From the NCBI GenBank assembly GCA_003559585.1, contig PWKX01000167.1, positions 1 through 8,395 of the forward strand: 8,395 bases of DNA, read 5' to 3'. How positions within the stretch are numbered: position 1 is the first letter of the stretch; each line of letters opens with the position of its first letter. This document shows, in pieces, positions 1-7,088 of this stretch. Made by a program: the position numbers and the translations under genes. This DNA comes from Mollicutes bacterium. Lineage in GTDB: Bacteria > Bacillota_I > Bacilli_A > Izemoplasmatales > Izemoplasmataceae. The notes below the pieces were generated by a model. That model did no database searches and was not told the DNA's origin. It saw only the letters and a program-made list of their open reading frames with translations.

Positions 1-930
1 CTAACAAGTGAGGGGACGGTTTACGCTTGGGGCCGTGCTAGTGAAGGTGCCCTTGGCATGCATGCTGATGATACGATGACTGCACCGGTTGACATTACCG
101 GTCAGTTCAGATTAGAAAGCGATGAGTCAATTGATATGATTCAAGCAGCTGAGGCAAGAGCCTATGCATTAAGTAATCATCATAAACTTTATGCTTGGGG
201 CCGTAACACAAATGGCGAGTTAAACGGCGAAGCCGGTAGAAACATCCCAACACCAACTGATGTGACCAACGCTTATGTTAAAACTGACGCGTCAATCATG
301 GGTATCATAACTGGCTTAGATACATTGTATGTTTTAACCTCAAACCAACAACTGTGTATCAATCAAGGTCAAGAAGACCAAATTCAGTGTGCCGTCACAC
401 CATTTGATGGCGAGGATGAAGGCACGTCAGTAAAAATGTGGGCCAACACAAACACGCTCATCATGATGGGCCGCGTGGCAGATGGTGACAAACTTTATGC
501 TTGGGGAGATAACACGTATGGCTTGATTGGTGATGCCTCAACAGACAGATATGTTGACATAGAAATTCTTAACACACCACCTGCTTTTAAAAGTGACGCC
601 TTAGCGATGAGCGACACCTCAGCTTGTAGCATCCGTGATGAGGGCAGTATATATTGTTGGGGACGTGTGGCTCATGAAACAAATGAAACGGTGTTTATTC
701 AAGATATCAACCAAGATGGTTTAAGGATTCATGATGATGTTGATCAACGCATTTTACCCATCGATGAAGGTCAAACAACAACCGTTAACCTAGGACAAAC
801 CTTCACCACTCTTGTTCCATATGGATCATCACTAACTGAGATAATCAGTGATTTAAACATCATCTTAAAAGAAGACATACCCAATTTGATGCCTGCTGAT
901 CATTTAACCATTGAAGCTTACCAAGCATAA
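1..930 (+). CDS. RCC1-repeat protein, 5'-truncated by window edge
   Basis: The frame is open from base 1, so the gene starts upstream; the ATG at 58 lies inside a repeat and is not the start. The visible 309 residues carry RCC1-type beta-propeller repeats with the core (L/V/I)Y-x-WG: VYAWGRASEGALG at residues 7-19, LYAWGRNTNGEL near 63, LYAWGDNTYGLIG near 165 and IYCWGR near 217. Cysteine pairs (near residues 119/130 and 209/219) and the C-x(n)-G-x-(I/V)-YCWG pattern resemble secreted bacterial RCC1 proteins, so an extracytoplasmic location is likely, though the N-terminus with any signal peptide is not in view. The last 70 or so residues leave the repeat pattern. There is no LPXTG motif, transmembrane segment or basic tail, so surface anchoring would have to lie upstream. 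RCC1 propellers generally bind proteins; the partner is unknown. The terminator at 941-970 follows directly. Confidence 0.85.
   Translation, partial: LTSEGTVYAWGRASEGALGMHADDTMTAPVDITGQFRLESDESIDMIQAAEARAYALSNHHKLYAWGRNTNGELNGEAGRNIPTPTDVTNAYVKTDASIMGIITGLDTLYVLTSNQQLCINQGQEDQIQCAVTPFDGEDEGTSVKMWANTNTLIMMGRVADGDKLYAWGDNTYGLIGDASTDRYVDIEILNTPPAFKSDALAMSDTSACSIRDEGSIYCWGRVAHETNETVFIQDINQDGLRIHDDVDQRILPIDEGQTTTVNLGQTFTTLVPYGSSLTEIISDLNIILKEDIPNLMPADHLTIEAYQA
184..200 (+). repeat. 17-bp direct repeat, copy 1 (RCC1 blade core)
   Basis: The 17 bases aaactttatgcttgggg recur exactly at 490-506. Both encode the KLYAWG core of an RCC1 repeat. A shorter, diverged match (tacgcttggggccgtgc) is at 22-38. 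Such near-identical blade cores point to internal duplication within the gene and could allow repeat-number change by recombination. Confidence 0.8.
490..506 (+). repeat. 17-bp direct repeat, copy 2 (RCC1 blade core)
   Basis: Exact second copy of the sequence at 184-200, in the same reading frame and encoding the same KLYAWG core. The flanking bases differ, so only the blade core is conserved. Confidence 0.8.
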
Positions 931-940
931 CGCAAAACAA

Positions 941-970
941 AAGCAAATCCGTTGATGGATTTGCTTTTTT
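941..970 (+). terminator. Rho-independent terminator, probably bidirectional
   Basis: A perfect 10-bp stem (AAGCAAATCC at 941-950, GGATTTGCTT at 957-966) with a 6-base loop is followed on the + strand by a T run ending at 970. On the - strand the stem is followed by TTTGTTTT. It lies 10 bases after the RCC1 gene stop and 6 bases after the stop of the convergent diguanylate cyclase gene, so it probably ends both transcripts. Confidence 0.9.
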
Positions 971-972
971 AT

Positions 973-1920
973 TCACTCAATATGAAAGGTGTTTTTACCA
1001 TGTTTTTTGGCTTTATAAAGGTAAGAATCAGCGTTTTTAAGTCGATCTTTTAATGATATATTTTCATCTTGGTGATGGATATATCCACCAATACTAACCG
1101 TGAGCTGATTGTCTTTTACATCAGTCGCCCATGTTTGAAACCTTTTAATTAGGGATTCAGCTCTTGATTTAACGTTGCTAAAGCTTATGTCATCTGGCAA
1201 ATATACGATAAACTCATCGCCGCCTAAGCGAGCAACGAGTTCATGATCATTTTGTGTGCTTAACATTAACTTCTCAGCGGTTTCTACCAGTACATCATCA
1301 CCAGCTTCATGGCCTAAGGTATCATTCACACGTTTAAAGCCATCTAAATCAAGCAACAACAATGTCCCTTTTTGATTTTTGATGCGTTTGAAATACGATT
1401 TGATAAATTGACGGTTATATATCCCAGTTAAAGGATCTTTAAATGCCAAACGTTCCATGTCTAAATAATAAGAAAACATGCGCGCAATTTTTTGTAAAAG
1501 TTCAACAGAACGCTCATCAAAGTGTGCTGCTTGTGAATCCGCTGAACACAGCGTTCCAAACGTTTCGCCGTCATCTAAGGTAATCGGAATACCCATATAA
1601 GCATTGATGTTGGCTTTTGCAAACGAGTCTTTTAAAGCGTCCAAATGTTCAACTTGTTGAATATCTTCATAAATAAGTGGTTTGTTGTTTTCAAAATCAA
1701 CCATATGACATAATCCTTTATCTACTTGAATTGTCATACCCTCACGTAGTGACACGCGTGTGTTATGGTTAGATATTTTTAATGTGATTTGTTGGTTTTG
1801 GTTTAAATAATTAATATATATGGCTTTATTTGGTAAGATGGTTTGCGCTAAATCTAAAACATCCTGTGCTAATTCATTAAAGTTTTCATATAGAGCAATT
1901 TCTTGTTTTAAAATATGCAT
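973..1920 (-). CDS. GAF-GGDEF diguanylate cyclase
   Basis: A 315-aa soluble protein predicted to make cyclic di-GMP from two GTP. Residues about 1-155 form a GAF-type sensor domain (AYMGIPITL at 107-115, FGTLCSAD at 121-128). Residues 160-315 form a GGDEF domain with an intact active site: DPLTGIYNR at 162-170, LDLDGFK at 190-196 with metal-binding Asp191, N199-D200, the GGDEF signature at 233-237 and YKAKKHGKN at 302-310. The feedback-inhibition I-site (RxxD five residues before GGDEF) is absent: the four residues there are NDHE. There is no signal peptide or membrane helix. The gene is the last of the operon. Its Shine-Dalgarno AAGGGG (bases 1928-1933) overlaps the TAA of the glycosyltransferase gene, which implies translational coupling. 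The GAF ligand cannot be read from sequence. Confidence 0.92.
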   Translation of the reverse strand: MHILKQEIALYENFNELAQDVLDLAQTILPNKAIYINYLNQNQQITLKISNHNTRVSLREGMTIQVDKGLCHMVDFENNKPLIYEDIQQVEHLDALKDSFAKANINAYMGIPITLDDGETFGTLCSADSQAAHFDERSVELLQKIARMFSYYLDMERLAFKDPLTGIYNRQFIKSYFKRIKNQKGTLLLLDLDGFKRVNDTLGHEAGDDVLVETAEKLMLSTQNDHELVARLGGDEFIVYLPDDISFSNVKSRAESLIKRFQTWATDVKDNQLTVSIGGYIHHQDENISLKDRLKNADSYLYKAKKHGKNTFHIE

Positions 1921-1927
1921 GTTTTAA

Positions 1928-1933
1928 CCCCTT
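1928..1933 (-). promoter_or_regulatory. Shine-Dalgarno overlapping upstream stop codon
   Basis: On the - strand AAGGGG lies 7 bases before the ATG of the diguanylate cyclase and shares two bases with the TAA (1932-1934) of the glycosyltransferase gene. Ribosomes ending the first gene would sit on this site, so cyclase output should follow synthase translation. Confidence 0.75.
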
Positions 1934-4796
1934 ATTGTGTTGTGGTTTTTTGAAATCCTTTCCGTTTTTGCGAGCCCCATTGTCCTGTTTCTCTAATGGC
2001 TTTTATAGTACTACTCACTCTATGCAAACTAATCATTTGTCGGTACCCAAAGTTTTCTAAAACGGCAAACAACATGATCAGTGCGGTTTCTTTTTTATTT
2101 AACATTAACACTTCTTTTTCACTCATGTAAAGAGATGCGAGTGAAATCACGACACCAAACACAATCGATACCGTGAAAATACCTAAAATGATCAAGGGGC
2201 TTAATAAACCTAAAACCAGTGCTAGTAGTAGCATCAAGTACCCCTGCGCTTCAAAGAAAGGTCCCATAAACTCAAAGATGAAATAATAAGGATACCCAAG
2301 CAAACCGACTTGTTTGTATGTTGGGTTAAATCCCATACGACGGTGATACGATAAAATATCAATCAAACCGCGTTGCCAACGATTACGTTGTTTTAAAAGG
2401 GTTCCTGCATCACTCGGCAGCTCTGTATAACAATACGCATTATAAACATAAGCCACACGGTAAGGTTCTTTTCGTTTTAATGCTTCTAATGTTAAACGGA
2501 CCACCAGCTCCATATCTTCACCAACCGTATCTTTATGATGAACACTGCTGCTGGTTAAATACCCACCGGTTCGAATTAAACTTTCTTTTTCGAACAATCC
2601 AAATGCCCCTGAAATAATCAATAAACTTCTCAGTTCACTCCAGCCAATGCGCCCACTTGTGAAAGCACGCATATATTCTATTGTTTGAAAACGGCATAAC
2701 GTCTCTTTTGGCAAGCCACGTTTAATCACTTTACCGTGGTCAAATTGAAACCCGTTTGCCGGATAAATGTTACCACCAAGAGCCACAAATGGTTTGGTAT
2801 CATCAAGCATCACAGAGGTTAACTTTAGTAAAGCATCACCCTCTAAGACACTATCGGCATCAATCCCACAAACATATGATTTTTGACTAACGTTAATGCC
2901 AACATTCAACGCATCCGCCTTACCCCCGTTAACTTTATCGACCACTATTAAATTCGGAATATCTTTGGTGGTGTAAATGCCACGAACTGGCTTGGTCCCA
3001 ATGTGTTGATTAATATTCATATGTTTTCGTTCTAACTCAAAGTGTTCAATTAGGGTGGTTAATGTTTGGTCTTTAGACCCATCATTAACCACAACCACAT
3101 CGGAACTTGGGTATTTTAAATTGAGTAAACTAGTCACACTCTCAATGATATTAGCTTCTTCATTATATGCTGGGGCGATGACGCTAATTCCAGGCAGTAA
3201 GTGATCGGTAAATAGCAGTGAATATTTACGTGTGGCGGCTAAGTTAATATGTTTTTTCGACCCTTTAAATGCGAAAAACAGCAACAACACGTAAATCACA
3301 TTAATGATAGAAAAATAAAAGATTAAATAGATGTTCACATCAACGATAAAGGTTTGCAAAATGACGGTGATATCTATCGACAATAACTCATTGCCGTGTC
3401 TAATGACAAAGATGGTTGGAAACAACAATAGGTTTAGTGTTAACCACTTAAGTAACCAGCGAATCTTTTTGGGTTCAAACGGCGGTGTTTCTTTTGGTTT
3501 TTCTAAAATGGGTAAAGGCTGATAATCAAACGCTGTTAAAACACTAGAATTAAGATGCCGTTGGAAATGTACTTTCATGGTGTTGTTTTCTTCTAACGCC
3601 GGCTTTAAATGTTGAACAATGAATGATTGTAAGGTTATATCATGGTTATGGTTTAAAAATTCAATAAGTGGTTCAACCATGTTTTTAGTGACCATGTTCT
3701 TTAATATTTGCTTAATAATGTTGTCATCGATGGTTTCATATTTTAGTAAAATGTAATCGATTCGGTAGGCAAAAACATCGCTTAGCTTGGTTTGTTGGTA
3801 CGTTGTCAATGCATTAAAGCGTTTAAGTAAATAATCAAGGTGTGAACGTTTTTGATAAACAAGTTCAGAAAGCGCCTCAACTCTTGTTTCATCTAAGGGG
3901 CTTTTGTCAAAGCCCTCAATCAATATTTTTAAAACCGATTTATCATGCATGTTCGATAACGCTAAAATCGCATAGTGTTTAATACGCTCATCTTCATGGG
4001 TAAGGTAAGGTTTGCTCGTTAATAATTCTGGGGTATGTTTTAAAAGATTTTTTAAAATATTGTTCATCAGTAAGTCAGTTTGTGCTTTTGTGTATGGGGA
4101 TGACACCGTTAAGGATTGCAGTGTGTTGATCATATAACTTGTTAAAAAAGCATCGGCATGAAACCTAGCCATTGAAATGAGTCCTAATACAATGTCATAG
4201 TCCTCTTCTTGTTCATAGGAGGGAAAGTAAGGGTAAATCCGTTTATAGTTATCACCAAGTAACACACATAACCTTTCATGATAACGACTTGAAGAGCCTT
4301 TCAGTGATAATACAATTGGGTCAATCATGTGTGGTTCTAACCCGTATCTTAATTGCGAGATAAGACGTAATTTAACGGCTTCATTTTTTTCTTTTTTAAA
4401 CCGTTCAAATAAAGCTGAATACGCGTCTTTTGTGCGTAATCTACCTAGATAAAAAGCGGCCATTTTCCGTTGATAAGACCTAAAAGCATTGAGTTGATGT
4501 TTCATGCGTTTTAAAAACTTTATATCAGTGATATCAGCAATGATTCGCTTGCGGACAGTTTCATCCATATGAATTTGTTCATCAATCTCAATCAAGGCTT
4601 CTAGTAACTTCTTTTTCGAAGTCGGTATTTCGATATTTTCACCATCAAAATACTTCTTAAAAACATAGGTTCGAATGCGTTTGGTATGACGCGCTTTTTT
4701 AACATGTTTTCTTTTTTGCCACAAAATCATAATCATTAACATGATGATAATGAGTAAAAAGAACGCTAAAACACCATATATAACGTGTTCAAACAT
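1932..4796 (-). CDS. Membrane GT-2 polysaccharide synthase with HEAT-like insert
   Basis: About 954 aa. Residues 5-26 are a membrane helix followed by a basic stretch (KRKHVKK). Residues about 60-430 are all-helical with HEAT-like pairs, for example around 105-160 and 270-350. Two membrane segments follow (about 446-465 and 488-510). Residues 530-810 are a family 2 glycosyltransferase domain: VIAPAYNEE, VVVVNDGSKD (Asp571), DADS (Asp646/Asp648), GED (Asp760) and QRNRWQRG, the Q-x-x-R-W signature of processive synthases such as cellulose synthase, NodC and IcaA. Further membrane segments lie at about 832-890. It should polymerise and probably export a beta-linked polysaccharide; the sugar cannot be told. 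No PilZ motif is seen. The start is either this ATG or a GTG at 4799; the AGGCGG site is 8 bases from the ATG and 5 from the GTG. Either overlaps the preceding TGA. Confidence 0.9.
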   Translation of the reverse strand: MFEHVIYGVLAFFLLIIIMLMIMILWQKRKHVKKARHTKRIRTYVFKKYFDGENIEIPTSKKKLLEALIEIDEQIHMDETVRKRIIADITDIKFLKRMKHQLNAFRSYQRKMAAFYLGRLRTKDAYSALFERFKKEKNEAVKLRLISQLRYGLEPHMIDPIVLSLKGSSSRYHERLCVLLGDNYKRIYPYFPSYEQEEDYDIVLGLISMARFHADAFLTSYMINTLQSLTVSSPYTKAQTDLLMNNILKNLLKHTPELLTSKPYLTHEDERIKHYAILALSNMHDKSVLKILIEGFDKSPLDETRVEALSELVYQKRSHLDYLLKRFNALTTYQQTKLSDVFAYRIDYILLKYETIDDNIIKQILKNMVTKNMVEPLIEFLNHNHDITLQSFIVQHLKPALEENNTMKVHFQRHLNSSVLTAFDYQPLPILEKPKETPPFEPKKIRWLLKWLTLNLLLFPTIFVIRHGNELLSIDITVILQTFIVDVNIYLIFYFSIINVIYVLLLFFAFKGSKKHINLAATRKYSLLFTDHLLPGISVIAPAYNEEANIIESVTSLLNLKYPSSDVVVVNDGSKDQTLTTLIEHFELERKHMNINQHIGTKPVRGIYTTKDIPNLIVVDKVNGGKADALNVGINVSQKSYVCGIDADSVLEGDALLKLTSVMLDDTKPFVALGGNIYPANGFQFDHGKVIKRGLPKETLCRFQTIEYMRAFTSGRIGWSELRSLLIISGAFGLFEKESLIRTGGYLTSSSVHHKDTVGEDMELVVRLTLEALKRKEPYRVAYVYNAYCYTELPSDAGTLLKQRNRWQRGLIDILSYHRRMGFNPTYKQVGLLGYPYYFIFEFMGPFFEAQGYLMLLLALVLGLLSPLIILGIFTVSIVFGVVISLASLYMSEKEVLMLNKKETALIMLFAVLENFGYRQMISLHRVSSTIKAIRETGQWGSQKRKGFQKTTTQ

Positions 4797-6781
4797 CACA
4801 TCAACCGCCTTTCACTCAAGCGATTAACAAACCCAATCAACTCTTCAGGGACAACTGGTTTTTTTAACACCACATCAACATCCAGTTCGTTGCAACGCTT
4901 AATCACATCTAAAGTTTTGTGATGTGAGGCGATGATAAAGGGGATATCTTTAAATTGTGGGTTATCGTTTAAGCGTTGTTTTAGTTGAAGGCCGTCTAAT
5001 TTACTTAAATTTATTTCTGAGATGATGACTTCAATTGGGTGGTTCGTGATGATATCATAAGCATCATAAATGTCTTTTGCGATCAAACATTCATAATTAG
5101 CCCGTCTAAACATCATTTTCATCAAATTTTGATTGGTTTCATCTTCATCAATCAACAAAACGTTGCCTTCAATATGGTCGTCTTGGGCGTTATCTTTATC
5201 AATCAACTGTGCTAGGCCTTTCATCTTCGCTTGTTCTAAACGCATCGCGCCTGTTTCAATGAACGTATTGACTTTATCTTGTTTGGATAAGTCTTGATCA
5301 ATTTCTGTTTGAGTGACGATACTTAATGATACTGACACCGGTTCAACAAACACCGTGGCATCTTTAACTGCGTTACGTAATTTCAACGCAAAAGCCTTAA
5401 CGTAATCATAAGGCATGGTATGTTTATAGATGATTAAACCAGGCCCATCTTGTTTGAAAACAAGCGTTAAATCATGTTTAATTTGATCGATAACATAGAC
5501 CAAATTTCTTAACGTTTCATTCCCGGTTTTAACACCATATTTTTTGTTAATTAAATTGAGTTTATCGATTTGTACAAATATTAAAGCACGCACATCAGAT
5601 TGGTTTAACGGGGTGTCAACATCACCGATGAGTTGTTGTTTCAAAACAGATTCTTTATATAGTTTGGTGATTGGACATCTAAGAAGCTGATCAGCTGATG
5701 CTGCCATGGTTTCATACAACGTAGCGATTTCAGCCTGCAAATCAGTTTTTTCCTTGTCTAACTTGAATAATTTTTGTGCTTGATTGGTTAACTTACTTTT
5801 ATAAATGTTGGGCATGTTGATGTTGTATAACCGGTTGTACTTTTTTACTAAAGGCGCCAATAAATTCAACCAAGTCATCCCTTTTTTCTGATAAATCAAA
5901 TCAAAAAACGTGTTCCATAATTTGTAATCTTTAAGTGATGTTTGCACAATTTCTACATAAGGGGCTTTTTCTAATATGATGGGTGAATCTTTAAACACCT
6001 CAATAATCTCTTGCCTGTCAAAATAGGATTCTAACCGCTTTAACATATGGTTACAAATAGAAGGATAATTGTATTTTAAGTTTTTATCGTTTTTTCTTAA
6101 AATGACTTGCTGAGTATTGTAAAAGTCATAGCGTTTCACGCTTTCAATTAATGGTTTAATCATGTCTTTTAAAATGGGATACCCAAGTCTTGGATAAAGT
6201 TTATTCAGCTTTAAGCTGTGCAACTTTTTAAGAGCTTGACGCACAAAATCACTACTTGGTAACACCGATTCATGGAAACGATGGACGTGATCGCTCAATG
6301 ATTTTAAATCACCAGGTTCATGCGGTTGTTGACTCATAAGATGATTGGTGAACAACGTACGTGTAGATGGTATGTAGGTTGTAAATGTTTCAGGAAACGG
6401 TAAAAACGGGGTTGGGATAAACTGAATGGTGGTCCCACTTGTTAAGGCATAGCTGTAATCAATGGTTTCGATTGTTTTAACAGGATAATCAAGTACGGTT
6501 TCTAGATAAGCTAGGCCTGATTCCTTAGCAATGATGGTACCGCTAAAACCCGCTTCAATGAGCAGTGAAAGTGATGAGATATTTAGCAAATCATTGGATT
6601 GTAAAATAATCACATCGAGTTGAGCGATGCTGATGTGCTTGGTTAAGGCTTTACTTAACTTAGCATAGTGATGTTTAGCCCCAGGGTCAATTAAAATATA
6701 TGTTTCTTGTTCACTAAGAAGATAAGCATGTCGGTTTACCTCAGTTTCTAGTAACAATGGTTGAACACTTAGTGTACCCAT
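4796..6781 (-). CDS. Degenerate ODP/MBL-GGDEF-receiver pseudoenzyme regulator
   Basis: 661 aa. Residues 1-210 match the metallo-beta-lactamase/oxygen-binding-diiron (ODP) fold of flavodiiron proteins (YILIDPG, PFLPFPETFTTYIP, TRTLFTN, LYPRLGYPI), but every metal ligand looks lost: the H-x-E-x-D-H position reads S-N-D-L-L-N (62-67), later ligand sites are Pro128 and His147, and the final HG is LG (199-200). Residues 211-340 are of unknown fold; 335-365 look like a helical linker. Residues 366-525 are a GGDEF fold in which the signature reads DGPGL (445-449) and the first metal Asp is Gln404. Residues 538-657 are a receiver domain with acidic D545/E546, Ser619 and Lys641 kept but Glu589 at the phospho-acceptor Asp. 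It is the first gene of the operon, with Shine-Dalgarno GAGGGGAG about 4 bases before the ATG, and overlaps the synthase gene. It is probably a non-catalytic scaffold or ligand receptor for the synthase; that role is inferred. Confidence 0.85.
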   Translation of the reverse strand: MGTLSVQPLLLETEVNRHAYLLSEQETYILIDPGAKHHYAKLSKALTKHISIAQLDVIILQSNDLLNISSLSLLIEAGFSGTIIAKESGLAYLETVLDYPVKTIETIDYSYALTSGTTIQFIPTPFLPFPETFTTYIPSTRTLFTNHLMSQQPHEPGDLKSLSDHVHRFHESVLPSSDFVRQALKKLHSLKLNKLYPRLGYPILKDMIKPLIESVKRYDFYNTQQVILRKNDKNLKYNYPSICNHMLKRLESYFDRQEIIEVFKDSPIILEKAPYVEIVQTSLKDYKLWNTFFDLIYQKKGMTWLNLLAPLVKKYNRLYNINMPNIYKSKLTNQAQKLFKLDKEKTDLQAEIATLYETMAASADQLLRCPITKLYKESVLKQQLIGDVDTPLNQSDVRALIFVQIDKLNLINKKYGVKTGNETLRNLVYVIDQIKHDLTLVFKQDGPGLIIYKHTMPYDYVKAFALKLRNAVKDATVFVEPVSVSLSIVTQTEIDQDLSKQDKVNTFIETGAMRLEQAKMKGLAQLIDKDNAQDDHIEGNVLLIDEDETNQNLMKMMFRRANYECLIAKDIYDAYDIITNHPIEVIISEINLSKLDGLQLKQRLNDNPQFKDIPFIIASHHKTLDVIKRCNELDVDVVLKKPVVPEELIGFVNRLSERRLM

Positions 6782-6815
6782 AAGCTCCCCTCATTCATGT
6801 TTGTGTCTTATGTTT

Positions 6816-6844
6816 AGTATACATGAAATCATGAAAAAGCTAAA
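6816..6844 (-). promoter_or_regulatory. Candidate promoter of the polysaccharide operon
   Basis: On the - strand a TATACT -10 box (6816-6821) lies 17 bases downstream of a weak -35 (TTTAGC, 6839-6844). This leaves a leader of about 30 bases before the ATG at 6781. It is the best match in the gap between the operon and the upstream terminator. The poor -35 suggests low basal activity or activator dependence. Confidence 0.5.
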
Positions 6845-6918
6845 TCAATCAACGGCATTCTTTTTTAAAATTCAAGCTTATATGAATGTGTTTAGCCTTT
6901 ATGATGAGTTTAACTTTG

Positions 6919-6971
6919 CGCATGAAAAAACTGATATCCTTTTCAAGATATCAGTTTTATCATGCGTTTTT
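6919..6971. terminator. Long hairpin, bidirectional terminator
   Basis: The outer stem CGCATGA (6919-6925) pairs with TCATGCG (6960-6966). After an A-A mismatch, a 12-bp inner stem follows (AAAACTGATATC at 6927-6938, GATATCAGTTTT at 6947-6958) with an 8-base loop. On the + strand the full hairpin is followed by TTTTT (6967-6971); on the - strand the inner stem is followed by six T. It probably ends the - strand transcript of the P-loop NTPase gene before the operon promoter. No + strand gene that it would serve is recognised. Confidence 0.75.
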
Positions 6972-7013
6972 CTATATCGTTTTATAATAGTTTTAAGACC
7001 GTCATTTGATACT

Positions 7014-7067
7014 AAGGGGTGAAAAAAATGATATTTGGATTATGATGGTACACTGTTAGTCATGTAA
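7014..7067 (+). pseudogene. Remnant 5' end of a HAD-superfamily hydrolase gene
   Basis: A good Shine-Dalgarno (AAGGGG, 7014-7019) lies 8 bases before an ATG at 7028, with a TATAAT at 6983-6988 further upstream. From the ATG the frame reads M-I-F-G-L and stops at 7043-7045. One frame over, bases 7035-7067 read L-D-Y-D-G-T-L-L-V-M then TAA. D-x-D-G-T is motif I of HAD phosphatases and normally follows a few hydrophobic residues at the very N-terminus (MIFLDYDGTLL-like), as it would here if two T had been lost from the T run at 7034-7036. The coding sequence then ends and no later HAD motif is seen before the NTPase gene. It is read as a frameshifted and truncated fossil; chance similarity is possible for so short a stretch. 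Confidence 0.5.
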
Positions 7068-7088
7068 GCAAAAAGTATGATGCTAACT

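Noticed and set aside
3331..3522. 63-codon open frame on the + strand
   Set aside because: It lies wholly inside the glycosyltransferase gene on the opposite strand and has no ribosome binding site or recognisable protein pattern.
973..6781. PilZ-type c-di-GMP receptor in the operon
   Set aside because: No RxxxR plus (D/N)xSxxG pair in a PilZ-like context was found; the arginines in QRNRWQRG belong to the glycosyltransferase active site.
6801..7022. 73-codon open frame on the + strand
   Set aside because: It runs through the operon promoter and the terminator hairpin, has no Shine-Dalgarno sequence and has a composition like translated A/T-rich spacer.
7055..7087. Imperfect hairpin just after the NTPase stop codon
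   Set aside because: The stem is short and bulged, without a following T run; the hairpin at 6919-6971 is a far better terminator.
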